A stretch of 64,000 nucleotides of DNA from Winogradskya consettensis (GTDB lineage Bacteria; Actinomycetota; Actinomycetes; Mycobacteriales; Micromonosporaceae), in NCBI RefSeq assembly GCF_018332715.1, contig NZ_BOQP01000027.1, positions 62,001-126,000 on the forward strand. Reading direction: 5' to 3'. The position numbers were made by a program, and so were the translations under genes. Positions 1-8,832 of this stretch are shown here, in pieces. Each line of letters opens with the position of its first letter. Position 1 is the first letter of the stretch. The notes under the pieces are model-generated. The model did no database searches. It had not been told where the DNA came from and saw nothing but the letters and a program-made list of their open reading frames with translations.

Positions 1-1681
1 ACAAGGTGACGACGACGGTGGAGATGCTGCGTGCGGGAAGGCTGACGGTGACCTGCCCGCCGTTCACGGTGGCCGGCTGGCCGGCGGCGTTGCTGAACTG
101 CGAGGTGAGGTAGTCCTCGGCCTTGGTGACGCTCTGCGGGACCTGGATCACGGCGTTGCTGACCGCGCTGGTCGAGCGGTTCAGGATGACGAGCTTGATC
201 TTTCCCCCGCCCTGGTAGGCGGTCACCTCCAGCGGGTTGGCCTTGGTGCTCTTGGTCAGGGCGATCCGCTGGTCACCAGGGCGGACATACTTGGCGTACT
301 GCGAGAATGCGTAACCCCGCTTGAGCGGGGCGCCCGTGCCGGTACCGGCGCTGCCGTCGCCGATGAAGGAGTAGAAGCGCTTGCCGTACCACCAGATGTA
401 GGCGCTCCAGTTGGCTTCCATCGACTTGTTCACCGTACGCATGACGGTGTCCAGGGTCTCGTCCCAGACGGCCTTGTTGCTCGCATCGCCCCACGCGGTG
501 GAGGTGTCGCCGGCGGCCACGTGGTAGTTCCACTCGGTCATCCACACCGGCTTGTCGTACTGGGCAGCCAGCGCGTACGGCTTGAGCCGGCCCGCGTCCT
601 CGGTGCCGTACAGGTGGCCGCCGATGTAGCCGATGGCGTTCCGGGCGGCCGCGTCGTTCAGGGTCGGGTCGGTGTATCCGTAGTTCAGGTTCACCGCTTC
701 GGCGACCATCAGCCTGGTGTTCTGGATCTTCGAGCCCTGCTCGCGGACGAACGTGCTCAGTTCGCTGCCGCTCCAGTCCATCGAGTCGTAGTCGGGGTGC
801 CAGTCCGGCTCGTTCTGAATGGACACGACGTCGATCGGCACGCCCTGCCCGCGCATGTACTGCACGTAGCTGCTGAGGTGATTGGCGTAGTCGTCGTAGT
901 AGTCGGTCTTCAGCTTCCCGCCGTTGATCCGGCTGTTGTTGGTCTTCCACGCCGCGGGTGCCGTCCACGGCGACGCGAGGATCTTCACCCCGGAGCCGGA
1001 CGATTTGGCAGCCTTCAGGGCGTTCACCTGGGTCGGCCATTCGCTGGAGACCGGGGAGATGCCGGTGCGCACGATCGACAGCCCGAGCTGGTTGGTGCCG
1101 GTCCCGACCAGCGTCTGCGTCTCGGCGGTGGACCAGGCGCTGCCCCAGACCGACACCGCCGAGCCGAACCCGTCGATCGTCTGGTACTTGGTGGCGCTGT
1201 TCACCGTGATGTCCGGTGCGGCGCCCGGCGGGGTGGTCGGGTTCGAGGTGGGTGGGGTCGCCGACGGGGTGGTGGGTGTTGTGGTGCCGGTGCAGGTGGT
1301 GCCGTTGAGGGTGAAGGTGGTCGGTGTGGGGTTGGTGGTGGTCCAGGTGCCGTTGAAGCCGAATGCGGCGGTGCCGTTGGTGGCGATGTTTCCGTTGTAG
1401 GTGAGGTTGGTGGCGGTGGCGGTGGTGCCGTTCTGGGTGAGCGTGGCGTTCCAGGCCTGGGTGACGGTTTGCCCGGCGGTGTAGGACCAGGTCAGTGCCC
1501 AGGTGGTCAGGGGGTCGCCGAGGTTGGTGATGGTGACGTCGGCGCCGAAGCCGTTCTGCCATTGTGATGACACTTTGTAGTCGACCGCGCAGCCAGCGGC
1601 CGCAGCATCGGCCGGCAGGGCTACCGCGGCCGACACCACCAGCACGGCCGCGGCAGCGCCGGCGACTCTGGATTTCCTCAT
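1..1681 (-). CDS. Secreted CBM2-GH30 xylanase (glucuronoarabinoxylan endo-1,4-beta-xylanase type)
   Basis: Predicted secreted endo-xylanase. My translation gives a signal peptide (about residues 1-27, ending ADAAAAG), a cellulose-binding CBM2 (about 30-132, with the WQNGFGADVTITNLG pattern), a Thr/Pro linker and a GH30 catalytic domain. The acid/base Glu is in SIQNEPDW and the nucleophile Glu in WMTEWNYH, followed by the C-terminal beta domain. The ATG at 1681 is preceded by AGGAGA at 6 nt. The reading frame is open to base 2 and ends ...VVVTL with a T at base 1, so the stop codon probably lies just outside the window. GH30 subfamily 8 enzymes cut xylan at glucuronosyl branches; assignment to that subfamily is inference. 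It lies 41 bp downstream of the GH43 gene on the same strand, probably in one transcript. Confidence 0.88.
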   Translation of the reverse strand, partial: MRKSRVAGAAAAVLVVSAAVALPADAAAAGCAVDYKVSSQWQNGFGADVTITNLGDPLTTWALTWSYTAGQTVTQAWNATLTQNGTTATATNLTYNGNIATNGTAAFGFNGTWTTTNPTPTTFTLNGTTCTGTTTPTTPSATPPTSNPTTPPGAAPDITVNSATKYQTIDGFGSAVSVWGSAWSTAETQTLVGTGTNQLGLSIVRTGISPVSSEWPTQVNALKAAKSSGSGVKILASPWTAPAAWKTNNSRINGGKLKTDYYDDYANHLSSYVQYMRGQGVPIDVVSIQNEPDWHPDYDSMDWSGSELSTFVREQGSKIQNTRLMVAEAVNLNYGYTDPTLNDAAARNAIGYIGGHLYGTEDAGRLKPYALAAQYDKPVWMTEWNYHVAAGDTSTAWGDASNKAVWDETLDTVMRTVNKSMEANWSAYIWWYGKRFYSFIGDGSAGTGTGAPLKRGYAFSQYAKYVRPGDQRIALTKSTKANPLEVTAYQGGGKIKLVILNRSTSAVSNAVIQVPQSVTKAEDYLTSQFSNAAGQPATVNGGQVTVSLPARSISTVVVTL

Positions 1682-1722
1682 GAGTCTTCTCCTGAGCGGG
1701 GGGAGGGGAATCAAGATCCGTC

Positions 1723-3687
1723 TCACGGTGCGGTCACCGACATCCGGTTGACCGTGACCGCGCCACCGAGGGCCGTGGTCGCGTAGTTGAAGATCCCGAA
1801 CCGGTAGCCCATGAAGAACTGCCAGTCGCTGTTCAGCGTGAAGGCCGGACCGAGGTTGCTGAACGTCGTGCCGTTGGTGCTGTAGGAGAAGGTTGCTGTC
1901 CTGCCGCTGCCGGGCTGGATGTTGGCGGTCACCCGCAACCAGATCTTGCCCCCGGTGACAGTGGCGCCGGCCTGTTCGGTGCCCGTTCCGGTGGTCGTCC
2001 AGGTCCCGGTGGACATGGTCAGCCCGTTGGTCATCGACACCCGGGTGGCGCCGTTGTCCTTACGGATGCCGATCCAGGCGGACTGGTCGCGCAGCATCGC
2101 CAGACCGGCCCGGTCGCCACCCGTCATGGACGAGTAGTCGAGTTCGATCGTCGCGGTCGAGGCCGGACCTTGAATGCGCCGGGTCAGGGTGTTCCGGGCG
2201 TTGTAGAGGTCCCCGGTGACCGTTGCCGTGGAAAGCTTCAATCCGTTGCTGACACCGAACTTCGTGGTGTCCGGGTTGTGGTTCCACTCGTACTGCTGGC
2301 CGAGCCCGGGACCGGTGAAGGTGTCCGTACCGATCATCGGGGTGAGCGGATGCCACGGCAGGTTGGGCCGGGTGTAGCTGATGCCCCATCGGCCGTTGAC
2401 GGTTTGCAGGACCGGCCAGCCGTCGCTGCTCCAGGTGATCGGGGCCATGGTCGGCATCCGGCCGCCGGGGTAGGCGTCGGTGAATGCCATGTAGTACCAG
2501 TCACCGTTCTGGGTCTGCACCAGACCGCCCTGGTGCGGCACTCCGCCACCGGTGATCGGGCCGGGCAGGTTCAGCAACACCTGGCGCTGCTCGTACGGCC
2601 CCCAGGGGCTGGTCGAGCGCAGAACGTACTGTCCGTTGGCGGGTCTGGTGAGCCAGATGTAGTAGTAGTTGCCGCGCTTGTACATCCGGGATCCTTCGAG
2701 CGTGCCGATGCTCGACGGGGTGGTGTAGACGGTCTGGGAGCGGACCTCGCTGGTCAAATCGTCGGACAGCTGGGCGACGCTGATCGTCGAGTTGCCGTAC
2801 GCGACGTACGGGGTGTTCCCGTCGAAGAGCATGCCGGCGTCGTAGTAGCACTTATTGATCTTGGATTTCTTCGACCAGGTGCTGTCCACGGTTTTCGCGC
2901 TGTAGACGTAGGTGCGGTTGAACTCTGTGCAGCCCAGCCAGTAATAGGTCGCGTCACCGGGGCGGTAGTTGAAAGCCGAGGCCCAGATGCCTTTGACGTA
3001 CGCGCGGGAGCCGTTGAGGTCGTAGGCGTTGGAGTCGAAGTCGAGCCGGGGTACGGAGTGCCCGGCGTACTCCCAGTTGACCAGGTCATAGGAGCGCAGG
3101 ATCGGGGCGCCTGGGGAGTAGTGCATGGTCGACGCGGAGTAGTAGTAGACGTCCCCCACCCGGATGATGTCGCCGTCGGCGAAATCCTGCCAGACCACCG
3201 GGTTGGTGAAGGAGCCCGGGGTGGTGGGCGGTGTGGTGGTGGGCGGTGTCGTGGTGGGGCTGGTTGTCGGCGCCGTCGTACCGGTGCAGGTGGTGCCGTT
3301 GAGCGCGAAGCTCGTCGGCACCGGGTTGGCCGACGTCCACGCGCCGTTGAACCCGAAGGACGCGCTACCCCCGGTCGGCAGGTCGCCGTTGTACCCGGCG
3401 TCGGTCACGGTGACCTGCGAACCCGATTCGGTGACGGTGCCGCTCCAGAGCTGGGTGATCGTCTGGCCGGCGGCGAAGGACCAGGTGAGCTGCCAGCCGG
3501 ATACGGGATCGCCGAGGTTGTCGATGGTCACGGCGGCGCCGAACCCGCCCTGCCACTGATTGGTCACCGAGTAGGTGACGCGGCATCCGGCGGCCGCCCG
3601 GGCGGTGCCTGCCGCGGTGGTGATGCCGGCGCTGGCGACGAGGACCAGCGCCGACGCGAGCCAGAGCCGAAGATGCGAGCGTTTCAC
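1723..3687 (-). CDS. Secreted CBM2-GH43 beta-xylosidase/alpha-L-arabinofuranosidase
   Basis: Predicted extracellular exo-enzyme acting on xylan side chains or xylo-oligosaccharides. The order is signal peptide, CBM2 (about residues 34-135), Thr/Pro linker, GH43 five-bladed propeller (about 158-465; catalytic base Asp in FADGDIIRVGD, acid Glu in GTLEGSRMY) and a C-terminal concanavalin-like domain of the beta-xylosidase C2 type (from about residue 470). I prefer the GTG at 3687: the GGGAG ribosome site is 9 nt away, whereas the in-frame ATG at 3696 lies directly against GGGAG and would be badly placed. It sits between the GH10 and GH30 genes on the same strand, consistent with a xylan operon. 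The exact substrate (xyloside or arabinoside) cannot be read from the sequence. Confidence 0.88.
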   Translation of the reverse strand: MKRSHLRLWLASALVLVASAGITTAAGTARAAAGCRVTYSVTNQWQGGFGAAVTIDNLGDPVSGWQLTWSFAAGQTITQLWSGTVTESGSQVTVTDAGYNGDLPTGGSASFGFNGAWTSANPVPTSFALNGTTCTGTTAPTTSPTTTPPTTTPPTTPGSFTNPVVWQDFADGDIIRVGDVYYYSASTMHYSPGAPILRSYDLVNWEYAGHSVPRLDFDSNAYDLNGSRAYVKGIWASAFNYRPGDATYYWLGCTEFNRTYVYSAKTVDSTWSKKSKINKCYYDAGMLFDGNTPYVAYGNSTISVAQLSDDLTSEVRSQTVYTTPSSIGTLEGSRMYKRGNYYYIWLTRPANGQYVLRSTSPWGPYEQRQVLLNLPGPITGGGVPHQGGLVQTQNGDWYYMAFTDAYPGGRMPTMAPITWSSDGWPVLQTVNGRWGISYTRPNLPWHPLTPMIGTDTFTGPGLGQQYEWNHNPDTTKFGVSNGLKLSTATVTGDLYNARNTLTRRIQGPASTATIELDYSSMTGGDRAGLAMLRDQSAWIGIRKDNGATRVSMTNGLTMSTGTWTTTGTGTEQAGATVTGGKIWLRVTANIQPGSGRTATFSYSTNGTTFSNLGPAFTLNSDWQFFMGYRFGIFNYATTALGGAVTVNRMSVTAP

Positions 3688-3713
3688 TGCGGTCATCTCC
3701 CTGCGGATAGGCC

Positions 3714-3743
3714 GGCCGGCCCGGGGTGAGGCCCGGGCCGGCC
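3714..3743 (-). terminator. GC-rich hairpin between GH10 and GH43 genes
   Basis: Perfect 12-bp inverted repeat (GGCCGGCCCGGG / CCCGGGCCGGCC) with a 6-nt loop, just after the GH10 stop codon. There is no U tract, as is usual for actinobacterial terminators. It may end or attenuate the GH10 transcript, or stabilise its 3' end before the GH43 gene. Confidence 0.6.
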
Positions 3744-3759
3744 GACCGACGTGGACGGG

Positions 3760-5145
3760 TCAGGACGCCCGGCAGGTGGGCGTCGCCGAGGGTCCGCTGC
3801 CGGTGCCCTGGAAGCCGAACTCGGTGGAGCCGCCGGCCGGGATCTGGCCGTTGTAGGACACGTTGGCGAAGGTGACCGTCCCGCTCGTGCCGCTGCTGGT
3901 GGCGTTCCACGCGTTCGTCACCGCGCCACCGGACGGCAGGTTCACCGTGACCGCCCAGCCGTTCACCGCCGCGGATCCGGCGGTGACCTTGACGGTCGCG
4001 GTGTAGCCGCCGTTCCACGAGTTCAGCGTCACCGATGCGCTGCAGGCGCCCGCCGACGGCGGGGTGGTCGGGCCGGAGGTGGGCGGTGAGGTGGGCGGTG
4101 AGGTCGGGCCGGACGTGGGCGGAACGGTCGGGCCGCCGGCGTTGAGGGCGTTCAGGACCGAGGTGTACGCGGCCTTCTTGTTACCGGAATTGTCGAACAG
4201 CAGCGGGTTCTCACCCGTGCGCCACGAGTCGCTGTCCCGGATGCCCCACACCGTGATGCCGGTGCAGCGCGCGACCGCCATGCAGGCCCTGGTGACGCTG
4301 CCGTAGACGGAGGCCTGGTTGCCGCCCTGGGCGACGTCGAGCTCGGTGATCTGCACGTCGACGCCCAGATCGGCGAAGCGCTGCAGGTTGGCCTGGTAGT
4401 CGCCGGGGATGCCGGTGCCCAGGTGGGACTGGAAGCCGACGCAGTCGATGGGTACGCCGCGGGACTTGAAGTCGCGGACCATGTTGTAGATACCGGTGGA
4501 TTTCGCGTTGACGCCGTCGGTGTTGTAGTCGTTGTAGCAGAGCTTGGCGTTCGGGTCGGCCGTGTGTGCGGCGCGGAAGGCTGCTTCGATCCAGTCGTTG
4601 CCGGTGCGCTGCAGGTTGGAGTCGCGACGGCCACCGCCACCGCCGTCGGCGAATGCCTCGTTGACGACGTCCCAGGCGTAGATCTTGCCCTTGTAGTGGG
4701 TGGCCACCTGGGTCACGTGGTTGATCGCCGCGTTGCGCAGGGCACTCCCGGACAGCGACTGGGCCCAGGATGGCTCCTGGTTGTGCCAGAGCAGGGCGTG
4801 GCCGCGCACCTTGGAGCCGTTCGACAGTCCCTGGTTGAGGATGCGGTCTCCGTTGGTGTAGGTGAACCGGCCCTGCGACGGCTCGGTGGCGTCCCACTTC
4901 ATCTCGTTCTCGGGGGTGACCGCGTTGAATTCGCGGGTGAGGATGCCGGTGTAGTTCGCGTCGCCGAGTTTGCCGGCGGCGATGGCCGCGCCGAAGTAGC
5001 GCCCGCTCTGCGCCGCGGAGGCGCCCAGGGTACTGGCCGCTTCGGCGGTGCTGGCGACGGCGACGCTCGCGGCGAGGACGGCGCCCGCGGCGGCTGCGGA
5101 GAGCAGCAGGACGCGCCGGCGTCGGAAGATCGATGGGGGGTTCAT
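3760..5145 (-). CDS. Secreted GH10 endo-1,4-beta-xylanase with C-terminal CBM2
   Basis: Endo-xylanase cleaving internal xylan linkages outside the cell. It has an Arg-rich signal peptide (residues 1-37; RRRR before the hydrophobic core, possibly Tat-type) and a GH10 barrel at about 38-335. The acid/base Glu163 is in WDVVNEAF and the nucleophile Glu268 in VQITELDV. A Thr/Ser/Pro linker (about 338-360) and a C-terminal CBM2 (about 361-461, ending in a GFQGTG segment) follow. The architecture resembles Streptomyces secreted xylanases, though those often carry CBM13. The ATG at 5145 is preceded by GAAAGG. A CebR-like palindrome lies about 105 bp upstream, so repression in the absence of inducing oligosaccharides is likely. 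Confidence 0.93.
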   Translation of the reverse strand: MNPPSIFRRRRVLLLSAAAAGAVLAASVAVASTAEAASTLGASAAQSGRYFGAAIAAGKLGDANYTGILTREFNAVTPENEMKWDATEPSQGRFTYTNGDRILNQGLSNGSKVRGHALLWHNQEPSWAQSLSGSALRNAAINHVTQVATHYKGKIYAWDVVNEAFADGGGGGRRDSNLQRTGNDWIEAAFRAAHTADPNAKLCYNDYNTDGVNAKSTGIYNMVRDFKSRGVPIDCVGFQSHLGTGIPGDYQANLQRFADLGVDVQITELDVAQGGNQASVYGSVTRACMAVARCTGITVWGIRDSDSWRTGENPLLFDNSGNKKAAYTSVLNALNAGGPTVPPTSGPTSPPTSPPTSGPTTPPSAGACSASVTLNSWNGGYTATVKVTAGSAAVNGWAVTVNLPSGGAVTNAWNATSSGTSGTVTFANVSYNGQIPAGGSTEFGFQGTGSGPSATPTCRAS

Positions 5146-5250
5146 CGGGGAAGCCTTTCTGGAGGGGCTTTTCTGGGCACGGACGCTCCAAGGGGGGACA
5201 GGGGGGATTCCGGCGCCGTGTTCGATCCCGGCTTCGTGGTGACGACCTTA

Positions 5251-5266
5251 ATGGGAGCGCTTCCAT
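5251..5266. promoter_or_regulatory. CebR/LacI-type operator upstream of the GH10 xylanase
   Basis: The near-perfect palindrome ATGGGAGCGCTTCCAT matches the TGGGAGCGCTCCCA consensus known for CebR-type LacI repressors that control cellulase and xylanase genes in actinobacteria. It sits in the 455-bp gap between the GH10 gene (minus) and the sigma factor gene (plus). The rest of the gap (5146-5600) is AT-richer than its surroundings and contains no convincing gene; it probably carries promoters for both directions. No LacI-family gene is present in the window, so the repressor acts in trans. Confidence 0.72.
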
Positions 5267-5600
5267 TCAGGTTCACCTATATTGCCAGGTTGTTACGGCG
5301 GGCATCAAGTGCTGTCTCGATGATTTACTCATTTGTATGCCCAGCTGGGAAAACGCCGCCTCGTGAAGTGCGTGTGCCGATCGTCGGCGCTTTTCCTGAT
5401 CGCGGCGTAACGCAAATCGATGCAGTTTTTCTGAATGTTTTTGGTGCCAGTCGACAGAATTCCGGACGGAGCTGCGGGCAACGTTGTGAAGCCGATTTTT
5501 CAGCGTTTCGACCCGAGGGGTGACGAGCTATTGTTTCGAGCTTGTAGCTATAGGATCTCCACTTATCGATCGGTTACCATCGGAGGGCGCGGAGGCCTGG

Positions 5601-7187
5601 ATGTCGGTGTATGGCAGCAGAGCCGGGGGCCGTGCCCACCAGGGAGGCGCAGGACGGCCCGACTCCGTAACAGAAAACGGCCCGGAGCTGACCGATCTGG
5701 TGAACGCCGCCCTCGATGGTGACCGCCATGCGGCTGAGGAGCTGATCACGGCACACCTCCCGTTGCTCTACCGGATCGTGGGCCGGGCGCTGGACGGGCA
5801 TGCCGACGTCGACGATGTCGTGCAGGAGACGGTGCTGCGAGCCCATCGGGATCTGCCGGCGCTCCGCGCGCCGGAGAGCTTCCGATCCTGGCTGGTCGCC
5901 ATCGCCACGCACCAGATCAGCAGCCGGCTCCGGTCACGCCAGCAGGAACGCGACCGGACGGCAGCCCTCGACGACGCCGCCGAGATCGCCGATCCGGACG
6001 CGGAGTTCGCGGACCTCACCCTGTTGCGGCTGAGCCTGTCCGCCCAGCGCAGACAGGTCGTGGAGGCCACCGGCTGGCTCGATCCCGGCGACCGTGACCT
6101 GGCCGCGCTGTGGTGGCGTGAGGTTGCCGGAGATCTCACCAGGGCGGAGCTGGTGGCGGCAACGGGACTGGGCGCGGCACATGCCCGCGTCCGCCTCCAA
6201 CGCATGCGCAGGCAGCTGGAGCTGAGCCGCTTCCTGGTGGCTGCTCTCGACGCCGAGCCCCGCTGCCCGCAGCTGGACGCGCTCACCGACGGGTGGAACG
6301 GCACGCCCGGCCCGAGATGGCGTAAGCGCTTCGCCCGTCACCTGCGCGATTGCGACGTGTGCGGGGGCGCCCGCGCCGGATTCGTGCCGTTGGAGCGGCT
6401 GGTGCTCGGCGCCTCCCTGGTGCCGCTCCCGTCCTCCGCCGGTGCGCTCGCCGCGGCAACCGCGCTCGGAAGCGGTGCCGCCGCCTCCGGGACGGGCACA
6501 TCGCTGGGCGCCGGAGCGGCAGGCTGGATCGGGAAGGCAATCGGGGTGAAGGCCGTGGCCGCTGTCCTGGCGGCGGTGACCGCGTCCGGAGGCACCTATC
6601 TCGTTCTCTCCGACCGGCCCGCGCCCGAGCCCGTCGCCATCGCACCCCTTCAGGCGCCATCCGCTGTCGAGACCCCGGCGGCCGAGCCGGCCACACCCAC
6701 GCGGAAGTCCTCGCCCGCAGCCGTTGCTCCGGCATCACCGTCGCGTTCGCCGGCACCGGCATCACCCGGCGCAGCCGGCCTCGTCCCGCTCGGGCCCGTG
6801 GTGATCCGGCCGGCCGGTCAGCCGGGCGCGGCAGTGACGCTGAGCGGCGACTACCTGGTCACGGCGGCCGGGGTTTCCGGGGAAGTCGTGACCGCCGGCC
6901 CGGGAATCGCCGATCGGTCCTGCGTCTCCTTCCGTGACAGCGACGGCCGGTACGTCAGGCACGCCTCGTTCCGGATCATGCTGAGCGCGCAGGAGGACCG
7001 GGAACTGTTCCGCATGGACGCGACCTTCTGCCCGCAGAAAGGTGATGCCGCCGGCACGGTCCGGTTCAGATCGTTCAACTATCCGGACCGGTTCATTCGC
7101 GTGGCCGCGGGGGAGCTGCGGCTCGATCCGGCAGAGAGCACCGCCGCGTACGTCGCGGCCTCCACCTTCACCGTGAGCAGTCGATAG
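5601..7187 (+). CDS. ECF sigma factor fused to a membrane segment and external AbfB-like sugar-binding domain
   Basis: Predicted one-protein transmembrane regulator. From the ATG at 5601 (GGAGG at 5 nt; the in-frame ATG at 5520 lacks a ribosome site) there are 528 residues. Sigma region 2 is at about 44-113 (DVDDVVQETVLRAHRDL, then FRSWLVAIATHQ). A sigma-4-like helix-turn-helix lies at about 145-205 and a His/Cys motif RHLRDCDVCGG at about 246, resembling anti-sigma zinc-binding motifs. One hydrophobic segment (about 313-337), a Pro/Ala/Ser-rich spacer (about 343-395) and a C-terminal domain with repeated AbfB/CBM42 motifs (GRYVRH, FNYPDRFIR) follow. AbfB domains bind arabinofuranose side chains. 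Lying between two arabinoxylan-degradation clusters, it may sense arabinoxylan outside and direct transcription inside; this role is inference. Confidence 0.82.
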   Translation: MSVYGSRAGGRAHQGGAGRPDSVTENGPELTDLVNAALDGDRHAAEELITAHLPLLYRIVGRALDGHADVDDVVQETVLRAHRDLPALRAPESFRSWLVAIATHQISSRLRSRQQERDRTAALDDAAEIADPDAEFADLTLLRLSLSAQRRQVVEATGWLDPGDRDLAALWWREVAGDLTRAELVAATGLGAAHARVRLQRMRRQLELSRFLVAALDAEPRCPQLDALTDGWNGTPGPRWRKRFARHLRDCDVCGGARAGFVPLERLVLGASLVPLPSSAGALAAATALGSGAAASGTGTSLGAGAAGWIGKAIGVKAVAAVLAAVTASGGTYLVLSDRPAPEPVAIAPLQAPSAVETPAAEPATPTRKSSPAAVAPASPSRSPAPASPGAAGLVPLGPVVIRPAGQPGAAVTLSGDYLVTAAGVSGEVVTAGPGIADRSCVSFRDSDGRYVRHASFRIMLSAQEDRELFRMDATFCPQKGDAAGTVRFRSFNYPDRFIRVAAGELRLDPAESTAAYVAASTFTVSSR

Positions 7188-7279
7188 TGCGTCCCGGGCG
7201 AAATGCTCAGTTCATGCTGCGTACGGGCAACGCCGTGATAGAAAGATCCGCCCGTGATCGAATCGAACGGCAGGAAACG

Positions 7280-8158
7280 GTGTCTCCTAACGCGCTGATC
7301 GTCTGCGAGAGCCTGGTCCGGATCTATCAGACCGGCTCGATCGAGGTGCAGGCACTGCAGGGTCTCGACCTGGTGGTGGACAGCGGTGAGATGGTCGCTG
7401 TCGTGGGTGCGTCCGGGTCCGGGAAGTCGACGCTGTTGTCGATCCTGGCCGGGATCGACGCACCGACCGCGGGGAAGGCCCGGGTCGAGCAGTGGGACCT
7501 GCTGGCCATGTCCCGCGCGGACCGGGTCCGGTACCGGCGGCACACCGTCGGGTTCGTGCGTCAGCAGACCTCGAGCAACCTCGTGCCGTACCTGACCTCC
7601 CGGCAGGTGATCGACCTGCCCATGGTGGCCGCCCGCAGACCGGTGAAACACCGCCGGGACCGCGTGGACGAGCTCCTCGCGGCGCTGGGCGTCACCGACT
7701 GCGCGGACCGCAAGCCCGGTCAGATGTCCGGCGGTCAGCAGCAGCGGGTGGCGATCGCCGTCGCGCTGGCGAACGAGCCACGGGTGCTGTTCGCCGATGA
7801 GCCGACCGGTGAGCTGGACACCGCTACCTCGACCGAGGTCTTCGGCGCGCTGCGGGAGGTCAATCAGCAGTTCGGCGTGACCGTCGTCATCGTGACCCAC
7901 GACCAGGCGGTGAGCGGTCAGGTCGAGCGGACCGTGGCGATCCGCGACGGGCGGACCAGCAGTGAGGTGCTGCGGCGCACGGCCACGAACGAGGACGGGG
8001 ACACCCACGTGATCGCCGAGGAGTACGCGGTGATGGACCGGACCGGCCGGGTGCAGATTCCCCGCGAGTACCGGGACACCCTCGAGCTGTCGAACCGGGT
8101 CCGGCTGGCTCTGGAGACCGGGCACGTCGAGATCCACCCCGACAGGTCCGGCCGGTGA
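7280..8158 (+). CDS. ABC transporter ATPase (MacB/LolD type) with AbrB-like C-terminal extension
   Basis: ATP-binding subunit of an exporter-type or mechanotransmission ABC system. It shows Walker A GASGSGKST, signature MSGGQQQRVAIA, Walker B VLFADEPTGELD and H-loop VTHD within about the first 225 residues. About 60 further residues contain a hairpin-like segment (RTGRVQIPREYRDTLEL) resembling SpoVT/AbrB swapped-hairpin folds, which is unusual for this family. I chose the GTG at 7280, after CAGGAA, because the alignable domain begins there; an upstream GTG at 7187 overlaps the sigma gene stop. The next gene overlaps by 4 nt, so this is the first gene of a four-gene translationally coupled operon. 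The 92-nt gap to the sigma gene allows co-transcription. Confidence 0.85.
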   Translation: MSPNALIVCESLVRIYQTGSIEVQALQGLDLVVDSGEMVAVVGASGSGKSTLLSILAGIDAPTAGKARVEQWDLLAMSRADRVRYRRHTVGFVRQQTSSNLVPYLTSRQVIDLPMVAARRPVKHRRDRVDELLAALGVTDCADRKPGQMSGGQQQRVAIAVALANEPRVLFADEPTGELDTATSTEVFGALREVNQQFGVTVVIVTHDQAVSGQVERTVAIRDGRTSSEVLRRTATNEDGDTHVIAEEYAVMDRTGRVQIPREYRDTLELSNRVRLALETGHVEIHPDRSGR

Positions 8159-8832
8159 CCGCGCCGCTGGTTACCGTACGCGGCATCAGCCGCACTTTCG
8201 GCGCCGGACCGACCGCCGTGCATGCCCTGCGCGATGTCTCCTTCGACGTCGAGGCGGGCCGCATGGTGGCGCTCGTGGGCCGGTCGGGCTCGGGCAAGAC
8301 CACGCTGCTCAACGTGATCGGCGGACTGGACCGCCCGGATGCCGGAAGCGTGCTGATCGACGGCGAGGACATCACCGGCCTGGACGAGGACGGGCTGTCC
8401 CAGCTGCGGCGCGACAAGGTGTCGTACGTGTTCCAGACCTTCGGCCTGATCCCGGTGCTGTCCGCGGCGGAGAACGTCGGCGCGCCGCTGCGGCTGGCCC
8501 GCACCCCGGCCGCCGATCGCGAGCAGCGGGTGCGGCTGCTGCTCGACCTGGTCGGTCTCGCTGACCACGCCGAGCAGCGCCCCGGTGAGCTCTCCGGCGG
8601 TCAGCAGCAGCGGGTGGCGATCGCGCGTGCCCTGGCAGCCTCGCCCCGGCTGCTGATCGCCGATGAGCCGACCGGGCAGCTCGACGCGGACACCGGCCGG
8701 TCGGTGATGGCCCTGCTGCGCGGGGTGGTCGAGTCCGAAGGTGTGACTGTCCTGGTGTCCACCCACGACCCGGTGATGATGGCGCTCGCAGACCGGGTGG
8801 TCCGGATCGGCGACGGGCGTCTCGAGCAATGA
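8155..8832 (+). CDS. ABC transporter ATPase (MacB/LolD type), second copy
   Basis: A compact 225-residue nucleotide-binding subunit with Walker A GRSGSGKTT, signature LSGGQQQRVAIARAL, Walker B LLIADEPTGQLD and H-loop STHD. Its GTG start overlaps the stop of the preceding ATPase (GTGA), and its stop overlaps the start of the following permease (ATGA), so stoichiometric production is likely. With two distinct ATPases and two FtsX-like permeases in one operon, a hetero-oligomeric complex or two paired complexes are possible. The substrate is unknown; MacB/FtsX-like systems export peptides, lipids or antibiotics, or regulate cell-wall hydrolases. Confidence 0.88.
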   Translation: MTAPLVTVRGISRTFGAGPTAVHALRDVSFDVEAGRMVALVGRSGSGKTTLLNVIGGLDRPDAGSVLIDGEDITGLDEDGLSQLRRDKVSYVFQTFGLIPVLSAAENVGAPLRLARTPAADREQRVRLLLDLVGLADHAEQRPGELSGGQQQRVAIARALAASPRLLIADEPTGQLDADTGRSVMALLRGVVESEGVTVLVSTHDPVMMALADRVVRIGDGRLEQ

